The notes below the pieces were generated by a model, which saw only the letters and a list, made by a program, of their open reading frames with translations, did no database searches and was not told the origin of the DNA. From assembly GCF_019429335.1 (NCBI RefSeq), contig NZ_JAHYJB010000003.1, positions 50,769 to 114,768 on the forward strand: a stretch of DNA of 64,000 bases, given 5' to 3'. The position numbers and the translations under genes are program-made. How positions within the stretch are numbered: the stretch's first letter is position 1; every line of letters starts with the position of its first letter. Below, in pieces: positions 39,328 to 49,840 of this stretch. The stretch is from Sulfurimonas sp. (GTDB taxonomy: Bacteria; Campylobacterota; Campylobacteria; Campylobacterales; Sulfurimonadaceae).

Positions 39328-41427
39328 TTATCTTTTCCTCCAAACACTAACCTCTGCGATGCTGTGCTGAAACTTTCTTGCCGTCTCTTTGATAACAAAC
39401 TCCAAATCCTGAAGATGTACAAGCTCAAATTTTTTACCCAAAATCTCTTTTAGCGTATCTATCGTTTTTATCTCTTTGGCGCTCTCATCTTTGTATCCGC
39501 CGAGCCAGAACTCTTTTTTGGTTGAGCTCTCTTGCCAAGTGTATGGCGAGGTTAAAATCAAAACGCCATCTCTGTTTAGCCTCTCATAAACGCTCTCCAA
39601 AAATAGTCTGGGATTGTAGAGCCTGTCTATGAGATTTGTAGCCATGACTAAATCGTAAGAGTTGAAATTTGGCTTGAGGTTACATGCGTCACCCTGCCAG
39701 AATGAGACTCTCTCTTTTAGATTCTCATAGCCAAGCTCCTCTATGTTCACCTTTTTTTTCTCTACCAAATCGCCCTCGGTTTTTGAAGCAAAACCGATGT
39801 ATCCGTCACTTTTTAGTTTTACGCCCACGCCTATAAATCTAGCCGAGAAGTCAATCCCCTGAACCTCATCAAAACTCTTTGCAAGCTCAAAAGCCGCTCT
39901 TCCTGTCGCACATCCCAAATCAAGAGCTTTTGTGTGGTTTTTTGCAAATTTTGAGGCTATTTTTGCGCACTCTATTGCAAAGTTTTTTACGCCGAAGTTC
40001 TCATCTCCGTACTGAAACTCACAATACTGTGAAACAAGTTCGTCACTCTCGTAGACATCACTCTCTATTCTATCGTCACTGCTTGAGATAACATATCTAA
40101 AACCGGCGTTTTGAGGGAAGTGCTTACGAAATGCGTAACGGGAGTGTTTCATTATAAGGTTTCCGCTGCTAGCCCATGACGAGCCTAAAATCAGCGCATG
40201 TCTGCCATCATATGTCGGCACGGAAAAGTCATCATATGCCGAATGAACTTCAAATCCCTCAAAGCCGAATATCGGAGTTTTACTCCACTGCCAGACGTTT
40301 CCGACAACATCATATATGCCGTTGAAACCAAACTCATTTACGGGACATGAGCTAAAGTAGTGGTAAAAGTTTAGGTTTGCCCTGCTCTCATGAAAGTCCG
40401 GAATATCCTGCAAACCTGCATAATTGTATATCAGTCTATACTCCGTCTCGCTTGGCAAAGAGTAGATAACTCCATCCTTTTTACCTTTGTAACGGCAAAA
40501 TGCCTCCGCTTCAAGCGCATTTACATCCGCAGGCCAGTCAAGCGGCATATCTATGAGTTTAGAGAGTGTTCTATATCTGTACATGCCCTCTTCTAATACC
40601 CAAAACAGAGGATGTTTTGCGCCGCTTATCTCTAAAAACTTTCTCCCCTCGTCATCCCAAAATTCCTCATCTTCATATCCCCCCTCTTTTACAAACTCCA
40701 TAAATTCGGCGTTGCTTACCAGATATTTTGAGACTTTAAATTTTTCTATCGTCTCGCTAAACTCTCCATACTCGTTATCCCAGCCGTAGAGATTGTGTGA
40801 CTTATCTTTACCTAAAACAACATTGCCGCCCTCTATTGTTATCATCTTATTTTTTGGAGCGGATGAACTATGCGGACAGATGTTGAACTCTTTTACCTCT
40901 TTTACCTTCTCAAGCGGCATCTGGCGGTGCAAAACAAGCGATGTTTCTATATGGATACGCTCATGCTCTATGCCCATAAGAACTATCCACATAGGCGATT
41001 CCTGCGTAATAGGCAGAGTCAATGGAAGCGAAGCTATAAGAGAATCAACGATATTTCTCACCTTCATTCTATATGCTCTAACATCATCCACTTTTGGCCA
41101 CTTATAATGCGTGCTATTTGTATCGTCCCACTCCATCTCATCCACACCAACGGCAAAAATGGACTCAAACTCGGGATTTATCCGTTCTTTTATTATCTTC
41201 ATATATATTAGTTTATTTATAAAAAAAGTGGCGGTATGTCCGAAATAAAATATCATCGGATGGCGAGTCGGCTCGGATTTTTGATAAAAAACCTCATCGC
41301 TCTTTAGTACTTCAAAAATCTTCTCAAAAATATCGTAAGTGTTGTGAAAATATGCTCTTATCTCTTCTCTTTTTGCCTCTCTGTCTGTCCCGTCTAAAGT
41401 TATGGGATATAAACTAAACTTACTCAA
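39328..41427 (-). CDS. ovoA: 5-histidylcysteine sulfoxide synthase with C-terminal methyltransferase (ovothiol biosynthesis)
   Basis: DinB-like domain with HERIHIETS, FGE-sulfatase domain (NVWQWSKTPIFGFEGF...GSSWAS), C-terminal SAM-MTase (LDLGCATGRAAFELAK). TTG start with AAAGGGA upstream. Confidence 0.9.
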   Translation of the reverse strand: MSKFSLYPITLDGTDREAKREEIRAYFHNTYDIFEKIFEVLKSDEVFYQKSEPTRHPMIFYFGHTATFFINKLIYMKIIKERINPEFESIFAVGVDEMEWDDTNSTHYKWPKVDDVRAYRMKVRNIVDSLIASLPLTLPITQESPMWIVLMGIEHERIHIETSLVLHRQMPLEKVKEVKEFNICPHSSSAPKNKMITIEGGNVVLGKDKSHNLYGWDNEYGEFSETIEKFKVSKYLVSNAEFMEFVKEGGYEDEEFWDDEGRKFLEISGAKHPLFWVLEEGMYRYRTLSKLIDMPLDWPADVNALEAEAFCRYKGKKDGVIYSLPSETEYRLIYNYAGLQDIPDFHESRANLNFYHYFSSCPVNEFGFNGIYDVVGNVWQWSKTPIFGFEGFEVHSAYDDFSVPTYDGRHALILGSSWASSGNLIMKHSRYAFRKHFPQNAGFRYVISSSDDRIESDVYESDELVSQYCEFQYGDENFGVKNFAIECAKIASKFAKNHTKALDLGCATGRAAFELAKSFDEVQGIDFSARFIGVGVKLKSDGYIGFASKTEGDLVEKKKVNIEELGYENLKERVSFWQGDACNLKPNFNSYDLVMATNLIDRLYNPRLFLESVYERLNRDGVLILTSPYTWQESSTKKEFWLGGYKDESAKEIKTIDTLKEILGKKFELVHLQDLEFVIKETARKFQHSIAEVSVWRKR

Positions 41428-41455
41428 AATATTCCCTTTTGGATATAATTTTTCT

Positions 41456-42181
41456 ATGAAATTTTATTATAGTGAAAAACTAAGCTTATTTACAAACCTC
41501 TTGCACGCTTTTACTACAAAAGAGAGCGGCAACCTTGCATTTCATGTCAGAGATGACGAAACAGAGGTGCAAAAAAATCATGAACTCTTGGCAAAAGAGT
41601 TAGGATATGAAAAAAATTCACTTGTTCACATGCAACAGATTCACTCCGACATCGTACATGTGGTTGCAAATGAGGATTTTAAAACTCCCCCTACATGCGA
41701 CGCGCTTATAACAAATAGACCAAACACACCTCTTATGGTTATGGTTGCCGACTGCTCTCCTATACTGTTTTATGATGATAAAAAAAGGGTTATTGCTGCG
41801 GCTCATGCAGGACGTCAGGGTGCCTTTAAAAACATAGTTAAAAACGTGGTTGAGAGGATGAAAACAGAATTTGGCACAGAGGCAAAAAATGTACATGTAA
41901 GCGTGGGAGCAAGCATCGGAGTGTGCTGTTATGAGGTTGGGGGCGAGATTTACGTCGAGGCAAAAGAGAAAGGTTTAGAGTATGCTATGCAAAAAAGAGG
42001 CGGGAGCTTTTACCTTGATGTCGCCTCAATTTTGCAAAAACAGCTGCTCTCATGCGGTATAAAAAGAGAAAATATCGAGTTTTGCGATGATTGCACATGC
42101 TGCAACACGCATAAATATTTCTCTTACAGAGCAGAGGCAAAAACAGGAAGATTTGCCGGGATTATCCAACTAAAAGGGTAA
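41456..42181 (+). CDS. YfiH/LACC1-family multicopper-polyphenol-oxidase-like protein (PgeF)
   Basis: VHMQQIHSDIVHVV, VADCSPILFYDDKKRVIAAAHAGRQG, GASIGVCCYEVG; start MKFYYSEKL with TATAAT 6 nt upstream. Confidence 0.92.
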   Translation: MKFYYSEKLSLFTNLLHAFTTKESGNLAFHVRDDETEVQKNHELLAKELGYEKNSLVHMQQIHSDIVHVVANEDFKTPPTCDALITNRPNTPLMVMVADCSPILFYDDKKRVIAAAHAGRQGAFKNIVKNVVERMKTEFGTEAKNVHVSVGASIGVCCYEVGGEIYVEAKEKGLEYAMQKRGGSFYLDVASILQKQLLSCGIKRENIEFCDDCTCCNTHKYFSYRAEAKTGRFAGIIQLKG

Positions 42182-43985
42182 CTTTTTTTGCAAGCTGTGC
42201 AGGCAGAAGTCCTAAAGACTCCTCAACCAGCTTTGTGTTTCCGTGTGTGATAAACTTATCCTCATACTCAAAGCTTACAACTTCTACATGTAGAATTTTT
42301 TCACGAGACAAAAACTCTAAAATAGCGCTGCCGACTCCGCCCATTTTTGCGCTGTCGCTAAATACAAACCACTTTTTATGTTTTTTAGACATCTCTTGAA
42401 GCATCTCTTCATCAAGCGGTTTTACAAATCGCAAATCCAAAATACTTACTTCAAAATCCAAATGTTCTGCACTCTCATAAGCACGTCCTACGCCGTTTCC
42501 GTATCCTATAAACAAAATATCGCTGTTGTTTGAGCGCAGAAGCTGGGACTTTGCCAACTCAAAAGGCAAAGATTCCGGCAAAGTAGTTTGAGTAAACGAA
42601 CCTCTTGGATATCTGAGCGAACACGGATATGGATACTCGGATGCAAACGCCATTGCCTGATGAAAACTCTTCTCATCACGCGGAGCAAAAAGCGTCATGT
42701 TTGGTATCGCCCTTAAAAAACTGATATCAAAGGCACCCTGATGCGTCTCACCGTCCTCTCCGACTATTCCGGCTCTGTCAAGCGCAAAAACAACAGGAAG
42801 ATTCATCAAACATGTATCATGTATTATTTGATCATAACCGCGCTGCAGAAATGTCGAGTATATGGTACAAAACGGCTTAAACCCCTCTTTTGCCAAAGCT
42901 GCCATTGACGTAACGGCATGCTGTTCGGCAATAGCCACATCCCAAAATCTGTCCGGATATGCTTCCATCAGCTCATTTAAGCCTGTTCCGCTTGGCATTG
43001 CAGCAGTTGCTCCGACAATTTTAGGGTTGTTTTTTGCAAGATGCAAAAGTGCCTCCGTATATATCTGCGTTGCGCTTTTGTCAGAGCTCTTATTTGCACT
43101 TGCTCCGCTGTCAAGGTCAAAAGGACCCACCCCATGCCACTTCTCATCTTTGCCCTCTGCTATTTCATAACCTTTGCCCTTTAGAGTTTGTACATGCACG
43201 ATGACAGGTTTTTTAAGATCTTTTGATTTGTGAAGTATCTCTATCAGCGACACCAAGTTATGTCCGTCAATAGGCCCGATATAGTCAATACCCATCTCTT
43301 CAAACATTATCCCCGGAGTTATCAGCTTAAGTGATTCTTCCATTCTTTTTGCCATATATCTGGCACCTTCGCCGAAATTATCAACAAAATTCTCGGTATG
43401 TTTTTTGAAATTTTGATAAAACGGAGAAGCCATTGCGGAGCTTAGCATACGGCTAATCGCGCCTATAGGCTTTGATATGCTCATCTCATTATCGTTTAGT
43501 ATGATTACCATCGGATATTTTCTCTCGCCAAGCTCATTTAGCGCCTCATACACCATGCCGGCGGTCATCGCGCCATCACCAATCATTATGACGGGAACTC
43601 TTGAATCCTGCTCACCCTTTAGTGCAATAGCTTTTGCTGCACCCACGCCTAAAGAGATGGATGTGGAGCTATGCCCTGCTACAAAATAGTCGTGCTCGCT
43701 CTCGCTTGGTTTTGTATATCCGCACAATCCGCCAAACTCTCTTAGTGTATCAAACTCTTTAAATCTTCCTGTTAAAAGTTTATGCGCGTAGGCTTGGTGC
43801 GAAACGTCAAAGATAAAAGGGTCTTTTTTTGAGTCAAAAACCTCATGCATCGCAACGATAAGTTCCGTTGCGCCAAGAGTTGAGCTTAGGTGTCCGCCGT
43901 TTTTGCTGACCACCCTCAATATCTCTTCTCTTATATCTTTACAAATCTCTTCAAGCTCTTTTATTCTACTTAATTGTATATTCAT
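42162..43985 (-). CDS. dxs: 1-deoxy-D-xylulose-5-phosphate synthase
   Basis: GHLSSTLGATELIVAMHEVF, DVSHQAYAHKLLTGR, GDGAMTAGMVYEALN, EDGETHQGAFDISFLRAIPNM. Confidence 0.97.
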   Translation of the reverse strand: MNIQLSRIKELEEICKDIREEILRVVSKNGGHLSSTLGATELIVAMHEVFDSKKDPFIFDVSHQAYAHKLLTGRFKEFDTLREFGGLCGYTKPSESEHDYFVAGHSSTSISLGVGAAKAIALKGEQDSRVPVIMIGDGAMTAGMVYEALNELGERKYPMVIILNDNEMSISKPIGAISRMLSSAMASPFYQNFKKHTENFVDNFGEGARYMAKRMEESLKLITPGIMFEEMGIDYIGPIDGHNLVSLIEILHKSKDLKKPVIVHVQTLKGKGYEIAEGKDEKWHGVGPFDLDSGASANKSSDKSATQIYTEALLHLAKNNPKIVGATAAMPSGTGLNELMEAYPDRFWDVAIAEQHAVTSMAALAKEGFKPFCTIYSTFLQRGYDQIIHDTCLMNLPVVFALDRAGIVGEDGETHQGAFDISFLRAIPNMTLFAPRDEKSFHQAMAFASEYPYPCSLRYPRGSFTQTTLPESLPFELAKSQLLRSNNSDILFIGYGNGVGRAYESAEHLDFEVSILDLRFVKPLDEEMLQEMSKKHKKWFVFSDSAKMGGVGSAILEFLSREKILHVEVVSFEYEDKFITHGNTKLVEESLGLLPAQLAKKVTLLVG

Positions 43986-43994
43986 ATATCTTTT

Positions 43995-44789
43995 TTACTC
44001 ACTAAGTGCTGCCTTTTTTACACGCTCAAATCTTTTTGAAATCTGCGCATCTATATTTCCTGCATCACTAATTGCAATTACACCGCCTAGAGTTACAGCA
44101 CCATCGGATATCACCTCAACGTGTGCCATTGAGCCGACTGCTTGAGAAATTGCCCCATGGTCTTTCGGGTTGACTTTTAGAACTACTTTTGAAGCTCCTT
44201 GTAGCTCTTTAATAAGCTCTTTTGCTAAAGTAAACGCTACTTTTTTCGAGTTCTCTTGAAGCTCAACTTTAATTACCTCTTTTGAGATATCCAAAGCTGC
44301 ACTTATCAGCTCGCTCTTAATCCCCTCCAAAGAACTCTCAAACTCTTCAGCGCTCTTCTCAAGTTTCTCTATGGATGTACTGTATTGCGACATGATATTT
44401 GATAAATTTTTCTCATCATCCTTAAGAGTCTTCTCTCTGCCCGCTTCTAAGCCCGCCGCAAAAGAGTCCTCTTTTACTTTGGCAAGCTCAGCCTTGTGCT
44501 CTTCGCTCATGTTCTCTAGTTTCATCTGAAGTTTTATAAAATTAGAAGACATCTCGTCGGTTTTATTTAAAAGAGACTCTATAAGTGAGTCTTTAGAACC
44601 TTGAGACATTGCACTTGAGTCCACTTCGCGCTCTTTAATTGGCTGCTGCGGCTCTGGCAAGGGCTGTTTTTTTACAAAAGTAGACTCTACAAACTCATCG
44701 CTTGAATCTGCACCGAGTGCAAGAATCTTAAAGTTGTACTTATCGACAGTATGTCTATTTATTTTATCGCTGCTGATTATACTTGCCAA
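43995..44789 (-). CDS. fliH: Flagellar assembly protein FliH
   Basis: Position after fliF-fliG; coiled-coil plus FliH C-terminal pattern. Confidence 0.85.
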   Translation of the reverse strand: MASIISSDKINRHTVDKYNFKILALGADSSDEFVESTFVKKQPLPEPQQPIKEREVDSSAMSQGSKDSLIESLLNKTDEMSSNFIKLQMKLENMSEEHKAELAKVKEDSFAAGLEAGREKTLKDDEKNLSNIMSQYSTSIEKLEKSAEEFESSLEGIKSELISAALDISKEVIKVELQENSKKVAFTLAKELIKELQGASKVVLKVNPKDHGAISQAVGSMAHVEVISDGAVTLGGVIAISDAGNIDAQISKRFERVKKAALSE

Positions 44790-44790
44790 A

Positions 44791-45819
44791 CTACTCTACC
44801 ATCTCTTCGGTTGAAGTTCCAAGCTGAATAACACCACCCTCTGCAAGACCGTTAACAACCTCAACAATTCTTCTTTGAGCGCCCTCAACATCTTTCATTT
44901 TAACAGCACCCATAAACTGCATCTCTTCTTCAAATGCCTCTTTGGCTCTCTCACTCATAGCGCTAAAGAATTTCTCTTTAAGCTCTTCTGGCGCACTCTT
45001 TAGACCTAGCATCAAGTCAGGTTTATCGATAGCTTTTAGTATCTCTGTAATTGCATTTTTATCCAGCTTTTGGATATCTTCAAATGTAAACATCATCTCT
45101 TTAATGAGGTTAGACATCTCTTCATCTCTCTCCTCAATCTTAGCGAGCGTCTCTTTGGAAGCTTTTGCGCCAAGACGGTTAAAGATATCTGCGACAGCAC
45201 GTGGACCGCCGACTTCGACCTTGTACGAGGCAAGAGATTCAAGTTTTGACTCAAGCACAGCTGAGACTCTTTTGATGACCGAGGGAGAGATATCCCCTAG
45301 TTTTGCCATTCTCATGGAGACTTCACTTCTTAAGTCATCAGGGAAATATTGAAGCGTGTCTGCCGCTTCAGTTGCGTCCATATGAGCCAAGATAAGAGCG
45401 ATTGTCTGAGGATGCTCGTTAATAATAAAGTCTGATAGCTGTTGGGGCTTGATTTTTGATAGATATGCAAAATTTTGAGTCTCCTGCATACTTTTTGATA
45501 GCTTTTCTAAAACTTTTTTTGCCTCTTCAGGTCCCAATGTTCTATAGAGAAGTTCTCTCGCATACTCTAAACCGCCGGATGTGATAAACTGTCCGGATTG
45601 TAAAATAGCATAAAACTCTTCGAGTATGGCGGTTGCAACAGCCTTATCAACACTTTTGTTTGTAGCTATGTTTTTTGAGACTTCAGTAATAGCATCAACG
45701 CTCATATTTGAAAATATTGAAGCCGTTGCATCTTCGCCTATTTGCATAAGCAAAATTGCAATCTTCTCCCCCATCCCCATCTCATCAAACTTAGCTTGCT
45801 GTGTAGGACTTAAATTCAT
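44791..45819 (-). CDS. fliG: Flagellar motor switch protein FliG
   Basis: EHPQTIALILAHMDATEAADTLQYFPDDLRSEVSMRMAKL; MFTFEDIQKLD. Confidence 0.97.
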   Translation of the reverse strand: MNLSPTQQAKFDEMGMGEKIAILLMQIGEDATASIFSNMSVDAITEVSKNIATNKSVDKAVATAILEEFYAILQSGQFITSGGLEYARELLYRTLGPEEAKKVLEKLSKSMQETQNFAYLSKIKPQQLSDFIINEHPQTIALILAHMDATEAADTLQYFPDDLRSEVSMRMAKLGDISPSVIKRVSAVLESKLESLASYKVEVGGPRAVADIFNRLGAKASKETLAKIEERDEEMSNLIKEMMFTFEDIQKLDKNAITEILKAIDKPDLMLGLKSAPEELKEKFFSAMSERAKEAFEEEMQFMGAVKMKDVEGAQRRIVEVVNGLAEGGVIQLGTSTEEMVE

Positions 45820-47531
45820 CTATTTCTCCTTCCGGTTTCTGAGACATCAGATTCTTCAGATAGCAGAGCTTGAAAAACTAAAGCAATAGCTTCAGGCGAT
45901 TCCTCCGCCATTGCTTTAATTTTTTCAAGAAGAACGTCATATTTGAGCTCGTCTTCACTAAAACCTTCTCCAACACCAAGCTGCTCCTCGACTTTTTTGC
46001 GCATTGTCTGGACTTTTTCAACCAAATCTTCATCTTCATCATCCTCTATTGAGAGGTGCGGCTTGCCGTGTTCATCCTCTTCCTTGGAGATTTCTAGCAT
46101 CCTCTGCGCAAACGGAGAAATAGCTTTTTTGTAAACAATAAAAAGAAGAAGAAGTACAAATATATATTTAAAGAGCTCCGAAAACGGTGCCAGATATGTT
46201 TGAGAAAAGATAACAGCCTGAGCAACTCTTTTCTCTGCATTATCAATCACAGGAGCTTTAAACTGGAGGTTTTGAACGCTTATCTGATCGCCTCTCTCCT
46301 CGCTGATTCCTATTGAGCGGCTAACAAGCGCTGAGAGAGCCTCTATATCACTCTCTGAGAGCGGTTCATACTCCATTGTATCGGTAGAATTTCCGTTCTC
46401 ATCAAGCTTATACTTATACTTTCCATCAACAACAACAGCCGCGGTAACTCTTTTTATTCTTGCAAATTCGCTCTTTGTGGTTGAGACTGTTTTGCCAACT
46501 TCATAATTAGTCGTACCGCTGTTTTTCTCATACTTTTCAGTAACTTGATTGTTTGAAAGCCCTTGAACCGGACCTATATTGCTTACGGTTCCGGGAACAC
46601 CTCCGACCTCAGGAGGAGTTGAACCCTCTCTTTTTTCTTCGCTTATCTGCTCACTTCTCACTACGTTTTCAGGGTCAAAAACCTCTGATGTTGAACTTTG
46701 TATGGAAAAGTCGAACTCTATAGTGACCTGAGCGACGACTTTCTCCTCGCCGCCGACAAAAGGAGAGACAACCTCTATAATTTTTCTCTGCTTTTTCTTC
46801 TCTTCTTTTGTCTTAAAATTCTGCTGTACAGTTGATAGCTCACCCATCTGAGCCATCTCATCTTCATCTCCGAGCGTCTCGCCGTCATTGTCAATCAGCA
46901 TAACATTTGCAGGAGTAAGATTTGGAACGGCAGCGGCTACGAGATTTTTAATCCCTCTAATCTGTTTTGTAGAGAGCCTTCTGCCCTCCACAAGTTGAAG
47001 CATTACAGAAGCAGTCGGTGTTGCCTTTTTTTCAACAAATAGAGTATCTTTTGGCAGAGCAAGACTGACACTTGCTCTCTCAATCGGCGCCAAAGCGTTT
47101 ATTGTGCGGGAGAGTTCTCCCTCTATAGCACGGAGATATTTTACATTTTGGTCAAAGCTTGTAGAACCAAACTCCTGCCTGTCAAAAAGTTCAAACCCGA
47201 CTCCGCTGTTTTTTGGAATACCTAGCGAAGCGATTGCGATACGCTCTTTGTAGACTACGTTTTTAGGAACTTTTATAATATTTTTATCAAATATCTCGTA
47301 AGGGACGTTGTTTTTCTCCAGCTGCTCCACAACTTTTGCAGCATCCTCTGAGGTTAAAGAGTCAAACAGCACTTCATACTTGCTCACCGTCTCCTGTTTT
47401 GCAGTATAAACAACCAGAAAAATAACAAATGCAACAATGCCTACAACAGCGGCTCCTATAATAAGCTTCTGCTCTTTCGTCAGCTTGGCATATAGAACTA
47501 TTAGTTGCGAAAAAAGTACTTTAAAATCCAT
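45816..47531 (-). CDS. fliF: Flagellar M-ring protein FliF
   Basis: YEVLFDSLTSEDAAKVVEQLEKNNVPYEI, ALEGELSRTI-like, two TM segments. Confidence 0.96.
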   Translation of the reverse strand: MDFKVLFSQLIVLYAKLTKEQKLIIGAAVVGIVAFVIFLVVYTAKQETVSKYEVLFDSLTSEDAAKVVEQLEKNNVPYEIFDKNIIKVPKNVVYKERIAIASLGIPKNSGVGFELFDRQEFGSTSFDQNVKYLRAIEGELSRTINALAPIERASVSLALPKDTLFVEKKATPTASVMLQLVEGRRLSTKQIRGIKNLVAAAVPNLTPANVMLIDNDGETLGDEDEMAQMGELSTVQQNFKTKEEKKKQRKIIEVVSPFVGGEEKVVAQVTIEFDFSIQSSTSEVFDPENVVRSEQISEEKREGSTPPEVGGVPGTVSNIGPVQGLSNNQVTEKYEKNSGTTNYEVGKTVSTTKSEFARIKRVTAAVVVDGKYKYKLDENGNSTDTMEYEPLSESDIEALSALVSRSIGISEERGDQISVQNLQFKAPVIDNAEKRVAQAVIFSQTYLAPFSELFKYIFVLLLLFIVYKKAISPFAQRMLEISKEEDEHGKPHLSIEDDEDEDLVEKVQTMRKKVEEQLGVGEGFSEDELKYDVLLEKIKAMAEESPEAIALVFQALLSEESDVSETGRRNR

Positions 47532-47560
47532 TAACTTCCCATTTATTATCTGATGTTACG

Positions 47561-47606
47561 CACTAAAGCGAACACGTCCCCTTTAGTGGCAGGGACTAAC
47601 GTCCCT
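47561..47606. promoter_or_regulatory. Two adjacent inverted repeats between hisC and fliF
   Basis: CACTAAAG-N12-CTTTAGTG (47561-47588) and AGGGAC-TAAC-GTCCCT (47591-47606). Confidence 0.6.
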
Positions 47607-47664
47607 ACAACCCCCTGAAGCTACAAAAAACAAGTTTTTCGAGAACTACAAAGTATTTTTACTA

Positions 47665-48759
47665 TTATAAAAATTGTGTCACTAACTTAAAAAAACGACT
47701 ATTTTGTTCATCAGTACCTATCGTAACCCTAATTGCGTTCATATTATAGCTACTCAAATCCCGCACAATCATCCCTTTTTGCAATAGCTGAGTCGATATT
47801 TTTGTAGAATCTTGGCTTGAATTTAGGCACAATGTAACAAAATTAGTATAGCTGTTTATTATATCTATTTTTTGTTCTTTTGCAAACTCTTCATACCTTT
47901 TCATCTGCTCAAAATTGAGAGTTACACTTTTTTTCACAAACTCCTCATCGCCAAGAGCTACACTTGCAGCCTCAAGAGAGAGCGTTGTAATGTTAAAAGG
48001 AGGTCTGAGTTTATATAGCTCTTTTATGATCTTAGAGTCTGCTACACCGTAGCCTACCCTCATGCCGCCAAGCCCGTAAGCTTTAGAAAATGTTCCGAGA
48101 TAGATAACGTTGTCAAACTGCTCAACGAGCGCCTTTGCGTCTACCTTTTTCTTTACGTCTTTAGCAATTGCATACTCAATATAAGCGGCATCTATAACTA
48201 CTAAAGTATCACTATCTATTTTTTCCAAAAAGTTGTATATTTTGTCGGCATCAAGCGCATCTCCAGTTGGATTGTTCGGTGTGCATATAAATATAATTTC
48301 CGGTTTCTCTTTTTTATAGAGTTCATAAAACTCATCTAGATTGTGCTCCTGCGAAGATGTTCTAATAACCTCTGCACCTACATGTTTTGAATATATCTCA
48401 TACATGGCAAATGTTATTGAGTTCATTAAAATCTTAGAGCCGGCATGCGCTTTTGCATGAATGAGAAACTCTATAACCTGATCGCTTCCTGAGCCTATAA
48501 TAACGTTTTCATCTTTAACGTCAAATCTTGCACTTAGCGCACCTTTAAGCTTTATCATAGAGTCATCAGGATAGAGAGCCATTTTTGAGACTATGTCACT
48601 TACAGCTTCTATTACCTTTGGGGAAGTACCATAGGGATTCTCATTAGAAGCGAGTTTTACAATATCTTTTGGCTCAATGCCATACTCTCTTACAACCAAC
48701 TCTATCGGTTTTCCCGCTTCATATGTTTTAATATTTTCTAAATTTTTATTGAACTTCAA
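47665..48759 (-). CDS. hisC: Histidinol-phosphate aminotransferase
   Basis: KLASNENPYGTSPK, FICTPNNPTGD, TFSKAYGLGGMRVGY. Confidence 0.94.
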   Translation of the reverse strand: MKFNKNLENIKTYEAGKPIELVVREYGIEPKDIVKLASNENPYGTSPKVIEAVSDIVSKMALYPDDSMIKLKGALSARFDVKDENVIIGSGSDQVIEFLIHAKAHAGSKILMNSITFAMYEIYSKHVGAEVIRTSSQEHNLDEFYELYKKEKPEIIFICTPNNPTGDALDADKIYNFLEKIDSDTLVVIDAAYIEYAIAKDVKKKVDAKALVEQFDNVIYLGTFSKAYGLGGMRVGYGVADSKIIKELYKLRPPFNITTLSLEAASVALGDEEFVKKSVTLNFEQMKRYEEFAKEQKIDIINSYTNFVTLCLNSSQDSTKISTQLLQKGMIVRDLSSYNMNAIRVTIGTDEQNSRFFKLVTQFL

Positions 48760-49840
48760 TCTCTTCTCCCTTAACGTAACTTCCTAACCAAGTTACCTCT
48801 CCTTTATGTTTTTGCAATACCTTTTGAAACTTTTCATCATCTACATGTCCGTAGAAATCAATAAAGAACCAGTAGTCAAAACCGCCCTTGTCTTTGGATG
48901 GTCGAGACTCTATTTTGGAGAGATTTATATCTTGTTTGTCAAAATCCTGTAAGAAATGAACCAGTGAACCTGCTTTTATGGAATTTTCCAATCTTACCAA
49001 TATCGAAGTTTTATCATCCTCGCTCTTGGCGTTCTTAAAGTCGCTTAGTATTACAAATCTTGTTTGAGAACCTATATAATCTTCGATATGGTCAAACATT
49101 ATCGGAATACCGTATAATTTAGCCGCAATATGACTGCAGATAGCAGCTGCGCTTGAATCTTTTGCAGCCAAGATAGCAGCTTTTGCAGTTGACTCAACGG
49201 GAATCTGCTCGACATTTACAAGATTGTGCTCTTGAAGAAACTCTCTGCACTGTCCAAAACCTTTATCCCTCGAATAAACCTTTGTTATCTCGGATAACTT
49301 CTTTGCTTTTGTAGCAAACGACATGTGAATAGGCATATATAGTTCCGCTACTATTTTTACACTGCTGTTTGCCAACAAATCAAGAGTTTCGCCAACTATG
49401 CCGTCTATTGAATTCTCAATAGGAACAACGCCGAATTTTGCTCTTTTTGTCTCAAGCTCTTTAAAAACTGAGGGTATTGATTTCATTGAGAGATAGTCGC
49501 TCATAGCCCCAAAACGGCTCTCTGCCGCTTGATGCGTAAAACTGCCCTCAGGCCCAAGATATGCTATGCGCTCTGGGAGTTCTAGGTTTCTTGAGACCGC
49601 AAAAATTTCTAAAAAAATAGCTTCTATCGCGCTTGTGTTTAAAAGACCGCCGGCATCAATGCTGTTTTGCGTCAATCTTTGAATAATCGCTTTTTCTCTT
49701 TCAGGTCTGTAAATTGCGCTGTTGCCGCTCTTTTTTATCTCGCCGACACGCTTGACTATTTTCATTCTTCTGTTTAAAAGTTCTAAAACCTCATCGTCAA
49801 TAATGTCGATTGCTTCTCTGCATTCCTCTAAAGTTTTCAT
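48746..49840 (-). CDS. pheA: Bifunctional chorismate mutase/prephenate dehydratase
   Basis: Chorismate mutase N-terminus; YLGPEGSFTHQAA, PIENSIDGIVGETLDLL, ESRPSK ACT motif. Confidence 0.96.
   Translation of the reverse strand: MKTLEECREAIDIIDDEVLELLNRRMKIVKRVGEIKKSGNSAIYRPEREKAIIQRLTQNSIDAGGLLNTSAIEAIFLEIFAVSRNLELPERIAYLGPEGSFTHQAAESRFGAMSDYLSMKSIPSVFKELETKRAKFGVVPIENSIDGIVGETLDLLANSSVKIVAELYMPIHMSFATKAKKLSEITKVYSRDKGFGQCREFLQEHNLVNVEQIPVESTAKAAILAAKDSSAAAICSHIAAKLYGIPIMFDHIEDYIGSQTRFVILSDFKNAKSEDDKTSILVRLENSIKAGSLVHFLQDFDKQDINLSKIESRPSKDKGGFDYWFFIDFYGHVDDEKFQKVLQKHKGEVTWLGSYVKGEEIEVQ

Noticed and set aside
44942-45352. 136-aa plus-strand ORF
   Set aside because: Antisense to fliG.
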